This document shows positions 8,367 to 13,150 of a stretch of 13,150 bases of DNA, one piece after another; position 1 is the stretch's first letter, and each line of letters begins with the position of its first letter. Location: positions 1 through 13,150 of the forward strand of contig CAIXFP010000627.1 in assembly GCA_903918705.1 (NCBI GenBank), in the 5' to 3' direction. Both the position numbers and the translations under genes were made by a program. The notes below the pieces were generated by a model, which saw nothing but the letters and a program-made list of their open reading frames with translations, did not search any database and was not told the origin of the DNA. Origin of the DNA: an uncultured Pseudomonadota bacterium (lineage in GTDB: Bacteria > Pseudomonadota > Gammaproteobacteria > Burkholderiales > Thiobacillaceae).

Positions 8367-8421
8367 CGCTCCTGTTGCAAACCGTTGTCCGACCCGGTCG
8401 GATTAAGGATGCGTAGGAGCG
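8367..8421 (-). promoter_or_regulatory. pilX expression platform: Shine-Dalgarno and complementary anti-SD
   Basis: On the minus strand the pilX ribosome-binding site AGGAGCG (8373-8367) is perfectly complementary to CGCTCCT (8421-8415), with 41 bases between them that contain a small hairpin, CCGAC/GTCGG (8389-8401). Pairing would hide the ribosome-binding site. The pilV leader has the same arrangement. A further hairpin (8433-8440 with 8452-8459, 8 bp) lies between this and the aptamer. No U-run follows any hairpin, which argues for translational rather than transcriptional switching. Which ligand state exposes the site cannot be told from sequence. Confidence 0.55.
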
Positions 8422-8479
8422 GCGAAGCTGAGATCGAACACTCTACCGCCATGTTCGATGCCGATGACATCGCGCGTTC

Positions 8480-8569
8480 CGAGATGCAGCCCGGCTACCA
8501 TTGCGTTGCTTCCGCTTTAGGTCCGTAGCTTTGCGTCGCCGCCTTTCGGTGGTTTTGCCCTTGATCTCG
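8480..8569 (-). promoter_or_regulatory. Cyclic-di-GMP-I (GEMM-I) riboswitch aptamer upstream of pilX
   Basis: Read on the minus strand, helix P1 is CGAGAT (8569-8564) with ATCTCG (8485-8480). Next come the core AAGGGCAAAACC, a P2 capped by a GAAA tetraloop, the conserved GACGCAAAGC, and ACGGACCTAA as the tetraloop-receptor side of P3. The 3' strand ATGGTAGCCGGGCTGC follows. These match the GEMM-I consensus closely. The base equivalent to G20 of the Vibrio Vc2 aptamer is G, as in c-di-GMP-selective members, not A as in cGAMP-selective ones. Deviations from the pilV copy are an extra A in the core A-run, an A-C mismatch within P2 and GCT for GCC after CAAA; these could weaken binding. It lies 118 bases before the pilX start. 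Confidence 0.92.
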
Positions 8570-8578
8570 ACCCGAGAT
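8564..8578 (-). promoter_or_regulatory. 5'-terminal hairpin competing with riboswitch P1 (pilX leader)
   Basis: Perfect inverted repeat ATCTCG-GGT-CGAGAT on the minus strand. The CGAGAT arm is the 5' strand of aptamer helix P1, so it can pair either with the very 5' end of the transcript or with the aptamer's 3' strand. The transcript start predicted from the -10 box is at about 8578, the first base of this hairpin. The same feature is present in the pilV leader. Confidence 0.5.
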
Positions 8579-8584
8579 GGTGTC

Positions 8585-8612
8585 TTTATAACAAATCCTA
8601 CAAAAATGTCAA
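8585..8612 (-). promoter_or_regulatory. Sigma70 promoter for pilX-pilY1
   Basis: Minus strand: -35 TTGACA (8612-8607, consensus), 16-base spacer, -10 TATAAA (8590-8585) with an extended TGT element just before it. The predicted start is about 8578, immediately before the riboswitch. The surrounding 8581-8645 stretch is AT-rich against a GC-rich background. This promoter means pilX-pilY1 need not depend on transcription from pilV. Confidence 0.75.
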
Positions 8613-8665
8613 TGAGAAATTTTTATTGTCATTTATGGCATAAACACATCGACACCAGAGACTCG

Positions 8666-8693
8666 GTCGATAACGGATTCCGCCGTTACCGAC
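8666..8693. other. Strong hairpin between pilW and the pilX promoter
   Basis: Bases 8666-8676 pair with 8683-8693 (11 bp, one A-C mismatch) around a 6-base loop. It lies about 65 bases after the pilW stop and before the pilX promoter, where the pilVW transcript could end. No adjacent T-run is present on the minus strand, so it is at best a weak or factor-assisted terminator or an mRNA-end stabiliser. Confidence 0.35.
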
Positions 8694-8749
8694 AAACCAT
8701 GCCGACTCAGATCACCATGAGCTGCGTTCTGTAGACTTCATTACCAAGT

Positions 8750-8768
8750 TGGAACCGCTCAGGTTCCA
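8750..8768 (-). other. Hairpin straddling the pilW stop codon
   Basis: TGGAACC (8768-8762) pairs with GGTTCCA (8756-8750) around a 5-base loop that contains part of the pilW TGA stop. It lacks a T-run. It may mark the end of the pilVW message or affect readthrough toward pilX. Confidence 0.25.
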
Positions 8769-9484
8769 CGGTTGCGCAGTTGGAAGGAGGCGCTGAAAAC
8801 GCGGCGCAATCGGGTATCGGGCGCAATCCGGGTGACACCGGAACAATCCTGGTACTTTTGCGCCTCCGTGCTGGTCCCCGCACTGAAGGCATGCACCACC
8901 ACACACACGCGGACGGTCATGACCTGGCTCCAGTCGGGTGGCGTGGCGTAAAAACGGTCGACGCTAAGGTCGCCATCGGTATCAACGCCGTAAACAACCT
9001 GGAAGGTTTCCACGCCCTCGGCCAGTGCCGCGCCGGTGCCGCCGTTGCTGGCGCAGAGCAACTGATCGCGGTTGTTGAGGTAAAACTCATTCATTGTCGT
9101 GCCGCTGGCGACCCCATTGCCCTGGCAATCAATGCTGGAATCGAAACTCACCGCAAGGTAATCGCTGCCGCTCTTGCGTTCGCCCGTGCGCACCGCGACA
9201 ACGCCATGCTCGCCGGTAATGGGCGTGCCAGTGAAATCAATTTTCGGGTCACTGTAATCACTGGATATGGCCGTATAGCCCGCCTGGGAAATCTGCCGCC
9301 CCAGGGTATCCAGGATGAATCGCCCGGACTCCTGGATCCGGGCGTTTTCGTCCTGGACCCGGAATATCTGCAGGCTTCCGGAAAAGATGTAGCCGATCGT
9401 GACGGTCAGGAGCAGACCGATGCCGAGCGCCACCATGAATTCGACCAATGACAGGCCGAATTCGTGGCGGCAGGAAGTTGTCAC
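8759..9484 (-). CDS. pilW: PilW, type IV pilus minor pilin
   Basis: I choose the GTG at 9484. It overlaps the pilV stop as GTGA and gives a 10-residue prepilin leader, MTTSCRHEFG, of normal length; the longer open frame would need a TTG at 9535 deep inside pilV. The product is 241 residues. Cleavage after Gly10 leaves LSLVEFMVALGIGLLLTVTI, with Glu at +5 and an N-terminal hydrophobic helix, followed by the PilW-like segment RIQESGRFILDTLGRQISQAGY. Four mature-region cysteines (IDC, LLC, RVC, QDC) could make two disulfides. The family acts in the inner-membrane priming complex with PilV, PilX and PilY1. Translation is coupled to pilV, so the upstream riboswitch should govern both. The closest alternative family would be another pseudopilin (GspJ-like). 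Confidence 0.9.
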   Translation of the reverse strand: MTTSCRHEFGLSLVEFMVALGIGLLLTVTIGYIFSGSLQIFRVQDENARIQESGRFILDTLGRQISQAGYTAISSDYSDPKIDFTGTPITGEHGVVAVRTGERKSGSDYLAVSFDSSIDCQGNGVASGTTMNEFYLNNRDQLLCASNGGTGAALAEGVETFQVVYGVDTDGDLSVDRFYATPPDWSQVMTVRVCVVVHAFSAGTSTEAQKYQDCSGVTRIAPDTRLRRVFSASFQLRNRGT

Positions 9485-10011
9485 GCCACGTGTCTCAAAA
9501 GAAAGCAGCGGGTATTGGCTTGGGGCGCGCCACAAACAGTCGCCGCAGCGGAACCCGCCTGCCAGCCGTTGGCACCGGCCAACTGCTTGTCGGACCAGCG
9601 CACGCCGATCAGGAATATGCCGCTGGCGGCATCGTGATGAACCACACCGGCACCACCAGGCAGCAAGGTCTGGTTGGCAGTATTCCAGCGACTGTGGTCA
9701 TACACAGCCAGTTGCGCCGGGGTACATGTCGCGCTTTGGCAATCCACCGGCACAGCGGGAATAGTGGTATCCACCGCGTCATATTGGTTGGCGGAGACCC
9801 CGACCGGGTTGGCATTCATACGCTCGGCCATGTCCTGCGCCTGTTGCGCAGCCAGGGAAGCCAGATACGCGCTCTGATTGCCGCGCAACGCCGTGACCTG
9901 GAGATTGGCCACGGCGAGCAGCCCGGTGGACAGTACCACCATGGAAATCAGCACTTCCAGGATGCTGAAGCCCGTCTGGCGAGAGATGGAACCGGAAGAA
10001 AGGTGTTTCAT
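9481..10011 (-). CDS. pilV: PilV, type IV pilus minor pilin
   Basis: This gene encodes 176 residues. The start at 10011 is set by AAGGAG 7 bases upstream and by the prepilin leader MKHLSSGSISRQTG; the frame stays open for 105 more codons upstream, but that stretch is the riboswitch leader. Cleavage after Gly14 gives FSILEVLISMVVLSTGLLAV, with Glu at +5, then the PilV-type LQVTALRGNQSAYLASLAAQQAQDMAERMNANP block with its characteristic AxxAxDMAERMRAN-like motif. Cysteines VDC, ATC, TVC and TRC probably form disulfides after export. It is the first gene of the cluster, behind its own promoter and c-di-GMP riboswitch. No fimT/fimU-like gene lies directly upstream and no pilE-like gene follows pilY1. 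Confidence 0.93.
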   Translation of the reverse strand: MKHLSSGSISRQTGFSILEVLISMVVLSTGLLAVANLQVTALRGNQSAYLASLAAQQAQDMAERMNANPVGVSANQYDAVDTTIPAVPVDCQSATCTPAQLAVYDHSRWNTANQTLLPGGAGVVHHDAASGIFLIGVRWSDKQLAGANGWQAGSAAATVCGAPQANTRCFLLRHVA

Positions 10012-10014
10012 GCT

Positions 10015-10072
10015 GCCGCTCCTTGCAAATAACTTTAACCGAACTGGTCGGATAAGGATGCTATGGAGCGGC
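10015..10072 (-). promoter_or_regulatory. pilV expression platform: Shine-Dalgarno and complementary anti-SD
   Basis: On the minus strand the ribosome-binding segment GGAGCGGC (10022-10015) is perfectly complementary to GCCGCTCC (10072-10065), with 42 bases between them that include a short CCGA/TCGG hairpin (10039-10051). The pilX leader pairs AGGAGCG with CGCTCCT at the same place, so the pairing is kept although the two ribosome-binding sites differ. TCTCG just before the anti-SD is complementary to the P1 5' strand, offering a possible link to the aptamer. The switch direction is unknown. Confidence 0.55.
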
Positions 10073-10113
10073 GAGAAGGGCGACCGATGCGACACCCGAA
10101 GTTTCGCGCGTTC

Positions 10114-10216
10114 CGAGATGCAGCCCGGCTGCCGTTGCCTGCGCTTTCTGACCCGCGCTGGCCTTAGGTCCGTGGCTTTGCGTCTCCGCCTTTCGGCGGG
10201 TTTGCCCTTGATCTCG
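10114..10216 (-). promoter_or_regulatory. Cyclic-di-GMP-I (GEMM-I) riboswitch aptamer upstream of pilV
   Basis: On the minus strand P1 is CGAGAT (10216-10211) with ATCTCG (10119-10114). P2 is CCGCC-GAAA-GGCGG, fully paired, flanked by the conserved AAGGGCAAACC and GACGCAAAGCC. The P3 side ACGGACCTAAGG pairs with AACGGCAGCCG, carrying a longer apical arm than the pilX copy, and GGGCTGC completes the core. The ligand-selective position (G20 of Vc2) is G, favouring c-di-GMP. It matches the GEMM-I consensus better than the pilX copy. It sits between its own promoter and the pilV ribosome-binding site, with about 100 bases of expression platform. Confidence 0.93.
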
Positions 10217-10224
10217 ACCCGAGA
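10212..10224 (-). promoter_or_regulatory. 5'-terminal hairpin competing with riboswitch P1 (pilV leader)
   Basis: TCTCG (10224-10220), loop GGT, CGAGA (10216-10212) on the minus strand. It reuses the P1 5' strand and begins at the predicted transcript start (about 10225). The stem has one pair fewer than its pilX counterpart. Confidence 0.45.
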
Positions 10225-10231
10225 CGAGCCA

Positions 10232-10260
10232 TTTATAGCAAAAACAACAAATAGCCACAA
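10232..10260 (-). promoter_or_regulatory. Sigma70 promoter for pilV-pilW
   Basis: Minus strand: -35 TTGTGG (10260-10255), 17-base spacer, -10 TATAAA (10237-10232) preceded by TGC, an extended -10. It lies in an AT-rich patch (10228-10295) between the yjfB-like gene and the riboswitch. The predicted start is about 10225. Confidence 0.7.
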
Positions 10261-10322
10261 GTAATAATTGTATTTGTCGTATTTGATGAATACATCGTAC
10301 AGCCAGCACCCCTTGCAGCGAA

Positions 10323-10508
10323 TCACGCGTAGGTATCGATCTGGTGGCCGAGGTGCGGGGGGTTGCTGCCGGCTGCGACGGGAACAGCACTTTGAGCCAG
10401 GATGGCGATGAGCTGTTGCTGGCTCTGGAACGCCTGGCGCAACACGGCCACCCCGACTTGATTCTGGGTGGCGGCGACGGAAGCGGAGATAGCAGTGGTG
10501 GGATCCAT
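10323..10508 (-). CDS. YjfB-family small protein (putative motility protein)
   Basis: This 61-residue protein starts MDPTTAISASVAATQNQVGV and ends NPPHLGHQIDTYA. The length, the MD start, the Gln/Ala-rich amphipathic helix with VAVLRQAFQSQQQ, and the closing P-x-LG-x-x-ID-x-x-A pattern match the YjfB family, annotated as putative motility protein with no known biochemistry. There is no signal peptide or membrane segment, so it is probably cytoplasmic. The ribosome-binding site is weak (GTGAG). It lies between mltA and the pilV promoter on the same strand. If mltA ends at 10596 as the restored frame suggests, the gap is 87 bases, so it may be read with mltA or from its own promoter. A link to pili or motility is inferred from family name and position only. 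Confidence 0.75.
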   Translation of the reverse strand: MDPTTAISASVAATQNQVGVAVLRQAFQSQQQLIAILAQSAVPVAAGSNPPHLGHQIDTYA

Positions 10509-10512
10509 GCGC

Positions 10513-11958
10513 TCACTCTAGACCGGAGTGCCCGTATCGGGAACCGGGCGAAACATGCAAGGCTGAGAAATCCAGACGGCTCTCCCTGCCTGGCATCACT
10601 TGCCGCTCACTATGATAGGGTAATCCCGCGGCAACAGCAGCCACATGCGCCCCTTCTGCTTCATGGCGCCGGCCTGACGCCCCCGCCTCCTCGCCGAAGC
10701 CCCAAAAGAAATCGGCACGCACGTTGCCATGGATGGCGCTGCCGGTATCCTGAGCCAGCACCAGGCGGTTCAGGGTTTCTCTGGCATTGGGGTAGGTGGT
10801 GGAAAGCCACACCGGCGCCCCCAATGGAATGCCACGCGGGTCGACCGCGATACTGCGTTCACTGGTCAGGGGCACCCCCAGCGCCCCCAGGGGACCATTT
10901 CCCTGACCCGGCGCGGGATTGGGCATTTCCCGGAAAAAGACGTAGCTGGGATTGGTAGCGAGCAATTCCGGCAGGCGTTCCGGATTCTTCCGGCCCCACT
11001 CCTTGATGCCCTGCATGGAAGCCTTGTCCGGCGTGATCTCGCCTTTTTCGATCAACCACTTGCCGATGGAGTGGTAGGGGTGTCCGTTCTGGTCGGCGAA
11101 ACCGATACGGACGATTTCTCCGTTCTTGCCGGCGCCATCGTCCAGGCGAATGCGACCGGAGCCCTGAACCTGCAGGAAGAACAGTTCCACTGGATCATCC
11201 ACCCACAGGAGTTCCTTGCCGCGAACCGGCGCCGCGCCGGCCTCGATCTCCGCCCGACTCCAGTAGGGCACCACCTTGTTGCCTTGCAGGCGGCCGCGCA
11301 GGCGCAGGTTCTTCAACTCCGGATATAGAGCGGACAGGTCCACCACCAACATGTCCTCGGGCGGACCGTAGACGGGGAAACGGTAACGTGCTGTGGGCAC
11401 ACGACTGCCATGCAGCAGGGGCTCGTAGTAGCCGGTGATCAGGCCGTCGCCGCCGCCCTCGCTCTGGCTGATCTGCCAGGCCTGAAAATGTTTTTCCAGG
11501 TAAGCTCGAATTTCGCCGCTCTCCGGCAATGCCGACAGTTGCAGCGCGGCCTGGCAGACACCGCTCCAGGCCGGATTGCCGCGCAAACCGCGGCAGGATT
11601 GCAACCATGCCGGCCACGCCAGGGTCAGATCATCGTCGTGCCAACCCGGTAGTTGCCACCAGGCAACCAGCTTGAGCCAGGGCATGGCGACGGGAACCGG
11701 CCGGGCGGGCTCTTCTGGAGGCAGAGTCAGGACGGGCTCCGCCGCAGGCGCTTCGGCCGCGGGCGTCACCACCGGGATAGCGGGCGCCGACAAGGCCAGC
11801 GGCGGCGCTGGCACCGGCTTGGGAAGCTGCAAGGGTGTGGGAGGCTGGGGCGGAACGACCACAGGCGATGGCGGTGTCCCGGATCCGGCCGGCTTCTCCG
11901 GCAACTGCCCGCACCCTGCCAGCAACGCCAGGACGCCTATCAGGACTGCCGCGCGCAT
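10513..11958 (-). CDS. mltA: MltA, membrane-bound lytic murein transglycosylase A (frameshifted near the 3' end)
   Basis: MltA cleaves the peptidoglycan glycan strand between MurNAc and GlcNAc, forming 1,6-anhydroMurNAc, and is anchored in the outer membrane. A lipobox LLAGC places the lipidated Cys at residue 16, followed by a Pro/Ala-rich linker to about residue 90. The MltA domain includes GLITGYYEP, YWSRAEIEAG, ELLWVDDPVELFFLQVQGSGRI and FADQNGHPYHSIGKWLI. The terminal 3D region has Asp373, the probable catalytic Asp404 (AQDTGSAI) and Asp416 (RADFFWG). After residue 426 the reading becomes non-homologous (GASGRRHEAEG). Dropping one G from a run of five restores QAGAMKQKGRMWLLLP and a stop at 10596, giving 453 residues. 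The ATG overlaps the apaG stop by one base (TGATG), so the genes are coupled. All three Asp residues precede the shift, so some function could remain. Confidence 0.9.
   Translation of the reverse strand: MRAAVLIGVLALLAGCGQLPEKPAGSGTPPSPVVVPPQPPTPLQLPKPVPAPPLALSAPAIPVVTPAAEAPAAEPVLTLPPEEPARPVPVAMPWLKLVAWWQLPGWHDDDLTLAWPAWLQSCRGLRGNPAWSGVCQAALQLSALPESGEIRAYLEKHFQAWQISQSEGGGDGLITGYYEPLLHGSRVPTARYRFPVYGPPEDMLVVDLSALYPELKNLRLRGRLQGNKVVPYWSRAEIEAGAAPVRGKELLWVDDPVELFFLQVQGSGRIRLDDGAGKNGEIVRIGFADQNGHPYHSIGKWLIEKGEITPDKASMQGIKEWGRKNPERLPELLATNPSYVFFREMPNPAPGQGNGPLGALGVPLTSERSIAVDPRGIPLGAPVWLSTTYPNARETLNRLVLAQDTGSAIHGNVRADFFWGFGEEAGASGRRHEAEGAHVAAVAAGLPYHSERQVMPGRESRLDFSALHVSPGSRYGHSGLE
10680..10684 (-). 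other. Frameshift site in mltA: run of five G
   Basis: The minus strand reads GCGGGGGCGTCAGG here. With four G in place of five, the downstream frame becomes the standard MltA C-terminus and ends at TGA 10598-10596. The run could be a homopolymer sequencing error, a fixed mutation, or a slippage (phase-variable) site. Confidence 0.7.
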
Positions 11959-12341
11959 CAGTGCAGGACGCGCGGAACGGACAAGATGAATTCAGGTACC
12001 TCGGCTTCGAACTGGCTACCGTCCTCCGCCACCATCTGGTAACTGCCTTTCATCGCACCCACCGGCGTGGCGATGGCAGTGCCGCTGGTGTACTCGAACT
12101 GCTCGCCCGGCTTCAGCAACGGCTGCTCACCCACCACGCCGAGGCCGCGCACTTCCTGCACCTTCTGGTGCGCATCGGTGATGAGCCAGTGGCGGGATAT
12201 GAGTTGCGCAGCTACCTGGCCGGTGTTGAGGATGGTGACGGTGTAGGCGAACACGAATCGATCCGCCCCCTCGTCGGATTGCTCCGGAATGAATTGGGTT
12301 CGCGTCGTGACGGTGATGTGGAGTTTCCTGCTGTCGGCCAT
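11958..12341 (-). CDS. apaG: ApaG (CorD) family protein
   Basis: At 127 residues this is the normal ApaG length. It is a single immunoglobulin-like beta-sandwich domain: VTTRTQFIPEQS...FVFAYTVTILNTG, then LISRHWLITDA, then VRGLGVVGEQPLLKPGEQFEYTSGTAIATPVGAMKGSYQMV, which are signature blocks including the GxGVVGxQP loop. ApaG is linked in enterobacteria to Co2+ resistance and Mg2+ efflux and to ApaH operons; its exact biochemical role is not settled. It has no signal peptide and is cytoplasmic. It is divergent from rpe across a 131-base spacer and precedes mltA with a one-base overlap, an arrangement I associate with betaproteobacteria. The start at 12341 gives the family N-terminus; only a weak GAG precedes it. 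Confidence 0.95.
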   Translation of the reverse strand: MADSRKLHITVTTRTQFIPEQSDEGADRFVFAYTVTILNTGQVAAQLISRHWLITDAHQKVQEVRGLGVVGEQPLLKPGEQFEYTSGTAIATPVGAMKGSYQMVAEDGSQFEAEVPEFILSVPRVLH

Positions 12342-12472
12342 GGTTACTCAGCGGCGGGGGGATTGGTCATGCGGTCGGGGATTGCACACGAATCAACCAG
12401 CCCTGTCCAGTGCGCGGGACGGGCGGGTAGAATTCGCGGATTCATATTTCTCATCAGACCAGGAAAACCATC

Positions 12473-13150
12473 ATGGCCGATTACCAGATTGCCCCCTCCA
12501 TCCTTTCCGCCAACTTCGCCCGACTGGGCGAGGAAGTCGACAACGTGCTGGCCGCCGGCGCCGACATCGTCCACTTCGACGTGATGGACAACCACTACGT
12601 GCCCAATCTGACCATCGGCCCGCTGGTGTGCGAAGCCTTGCGCAAGCACGGGGTCACCGCCCCCATCGACGTGCACCTGATGGTGAAGCCGGTGGACCGC
12701 ATCATTCCCGATTTCGCCAAGGCCGGTGCCACCTACATCACCTTCCACCCGGAAGCTTCCGAACATGTGGACCGCACCATCGGCCTGATCAAGGAAAGCG
12801 GCTGCAAGGCCGGCCTGGTGTTCAACCCGGCCACCCCGCTCGACGTCCTCGAATACATGCTGCCCAAGCTTGACATGGTGCTGCTGATGTCGGTGAACCC
12901 CGGCTTCGGCGGCCAGAAGTTCATCCCCTACGTCCTCGACAAGGCCCGCAAAGTGCGCGCCATGATCGCCGCCGGCGGCTACAACTGCCGCCTGGAGATC
13001 GACGGCGGCGTCGGCCCCGGCAACATCTGCGAAGTGGCCAAGGCGGGCGTGGACACCTTCGTCGCCGGCTCCGCCATCTTCGGCGCCGCTAAGGCTGAAG
13101 ATGCCCATCGCTATGACTCGGTCGTGGCGGCCATGCGCGCGGAACAGATC
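12473..13150 (+). CDS. rpe: Ribulose-phosphate 3-epimerase (3' end at window edge)
   Basis: Rpe interconverts D-ribulose 5-phosphate and D-xylulose 5-phosphate in the pentose phosphate pathway and Calvin cycle. The frame from the ATG at 12473 is open to the window end (226 codons), close to the full family length, so only a few residues can be missing. AGGA at 12461-12464 precedes the start by 8 bases. The TIM-barrel motifs are all present: APSILSANF, metal/catalytic His34 and Asp36 in HFDVMDNHYVPN, His68 in DVHLMV, the phosphate loop MSVNPGFGGQKF, and catalytic Asp177 in IDGGV, then AGSAIF. A -10-like TAGAAT (12428-12433) lies upstream, but no convincing -35 was seen. The gene order rpe next to divergent apaG fits betaproteobacteria. 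Confidence 0.97.
   Translation, partial: MADYQIAPSILSANFARLGEEVDNVLAAGADIVHFDVMDNHYVPNLTIGPLVCEALRKHGVTAPIDVHLMVKPVDRIIPDFAKAGATYITFHPEASEHVDRTIGLIKESGCKAGLVFNPATPLDVLEYMLPKLDMVLLMSVNPGFGGQKFIPYVLDKARKVRAMIAAGGYNCRLEIDGGVGPGNICEVAKAGVDTFVAGSAIFGAAKAEDAHRYDSVVAAMRAEQI

Noticed and set aside
9485..9535. TTG start giving a longer PilW
   Set aside because: It would overlap pilV by more than 50 bases and make a 27-residue leader; the GTG at 9484 overlaps the pilV stop by 4 bases and gives a normal leader.
8480..10216. cGAMP-selective (GEMM-Ib) or other riboswitch class
   Set aside because: The ligand-selective base is G in both copies, as in c-di-GMP binders; the cGAMP variants carry A there.
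10012..10326. 105-codon N-terminal extension of pilV
   Set aside because: It covers the promoter, riboswitch and ribosome-binding site; the prepilin leader begins at 10011.
10509..10595. Sigma28 (FliA)-like promoter before the yjfB-like gene
   Set aside because: A CCCGATAC is present with a GTTT upstream, but the spacing is about 2 bases short and the TAAA part is missing.
12344..13108. 254-codon minus-strand open frame over rpe
   Set aside because: It is antisense to an unmistakable, motif-complete rpe and is His/Val/Gly-rich shadow sequence.
1..13150. CRISPR arrays, insertion sequences, tRNA or rRNA genes
   Set aside because: No repeat-spacer pattern, transposase, terminal inverted repeats or RNA gene motifs were seen; the only sizeable repeat is the duplicated riboswitch leader.

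Overview
The window is GC-rich, proteobacterial chromosomal DNA. The order mltA-apaG divergent from rpe, and a betaproteobacterial-style PilV-PilW-PilX-PilY1 set, point to a betaproteobacterium, possibly of the Rhodocyclales/Nitrosomonadales type. That placement is inference from protein character and gene order; no search was run.

Layout: (1) 1-2551, plus strand: a secreted Ser/Thr/Gly-rich protein that looks interrupted at its 5' end and is followed by a clear intrinsic terminator; a probable outer-membrane beta-barrel protein; and an exported 236-residue protein built of about eleven 12-13-residue repeats. None of the three has a recognised function. (2) 2552-2867: convergent spacer with a strong inverted repeat and a possible 75-codon minus-strand gene. 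(3) 10260 down to 2868, minus strand: type IV pilus minor pilin and tip-adhesin cluster pilV-pilW-pilX-pilY1. (4) 10323-12341, minus strand: a small YjfB-family protein, the lipoprotein transglycosylase MltA (with an apparent one-base frameshift near its 3' end) and ApaG. (5) 12473-13150, plus strand: rpe, cut by the window edge.

The most interesting feature is the control of the pilus cluster. Two cyclic-di-GMP-I (GEMM-I) riboswitches lie on the minus strand, one before pilV (about 10114-10216) and one before pilX (about 8480-8569). Each has its own sigma70 promoter with an extended -10 element. The predicted transcript starts fall at the 5' arm of a small hairpin that competes with aptamer helix P1. 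Each leader ends in a Shine-Dalgarno sequence that is perfectly complementary, over 7-8 bases, to a segment about 41 bases upstream. This suggests that c-di-GMP controls translation of PilV(W) and PilX(Y1) separately, through two duplicated but diverged switches that may have different affinities. If so, c-di-GMP would tune pilus tip composition rather than only the major pilin or the motors. The aptamer identification rests on the conserved core, the GAAA tetraloop, P1-P3 pairing and the G at the ligand-selective position; the switching mechanism is inference.

Two apparent single-base frame disruptions (the 5' end of the first gene, and the G5 run in mltA) may be real mutations or assembly errors.
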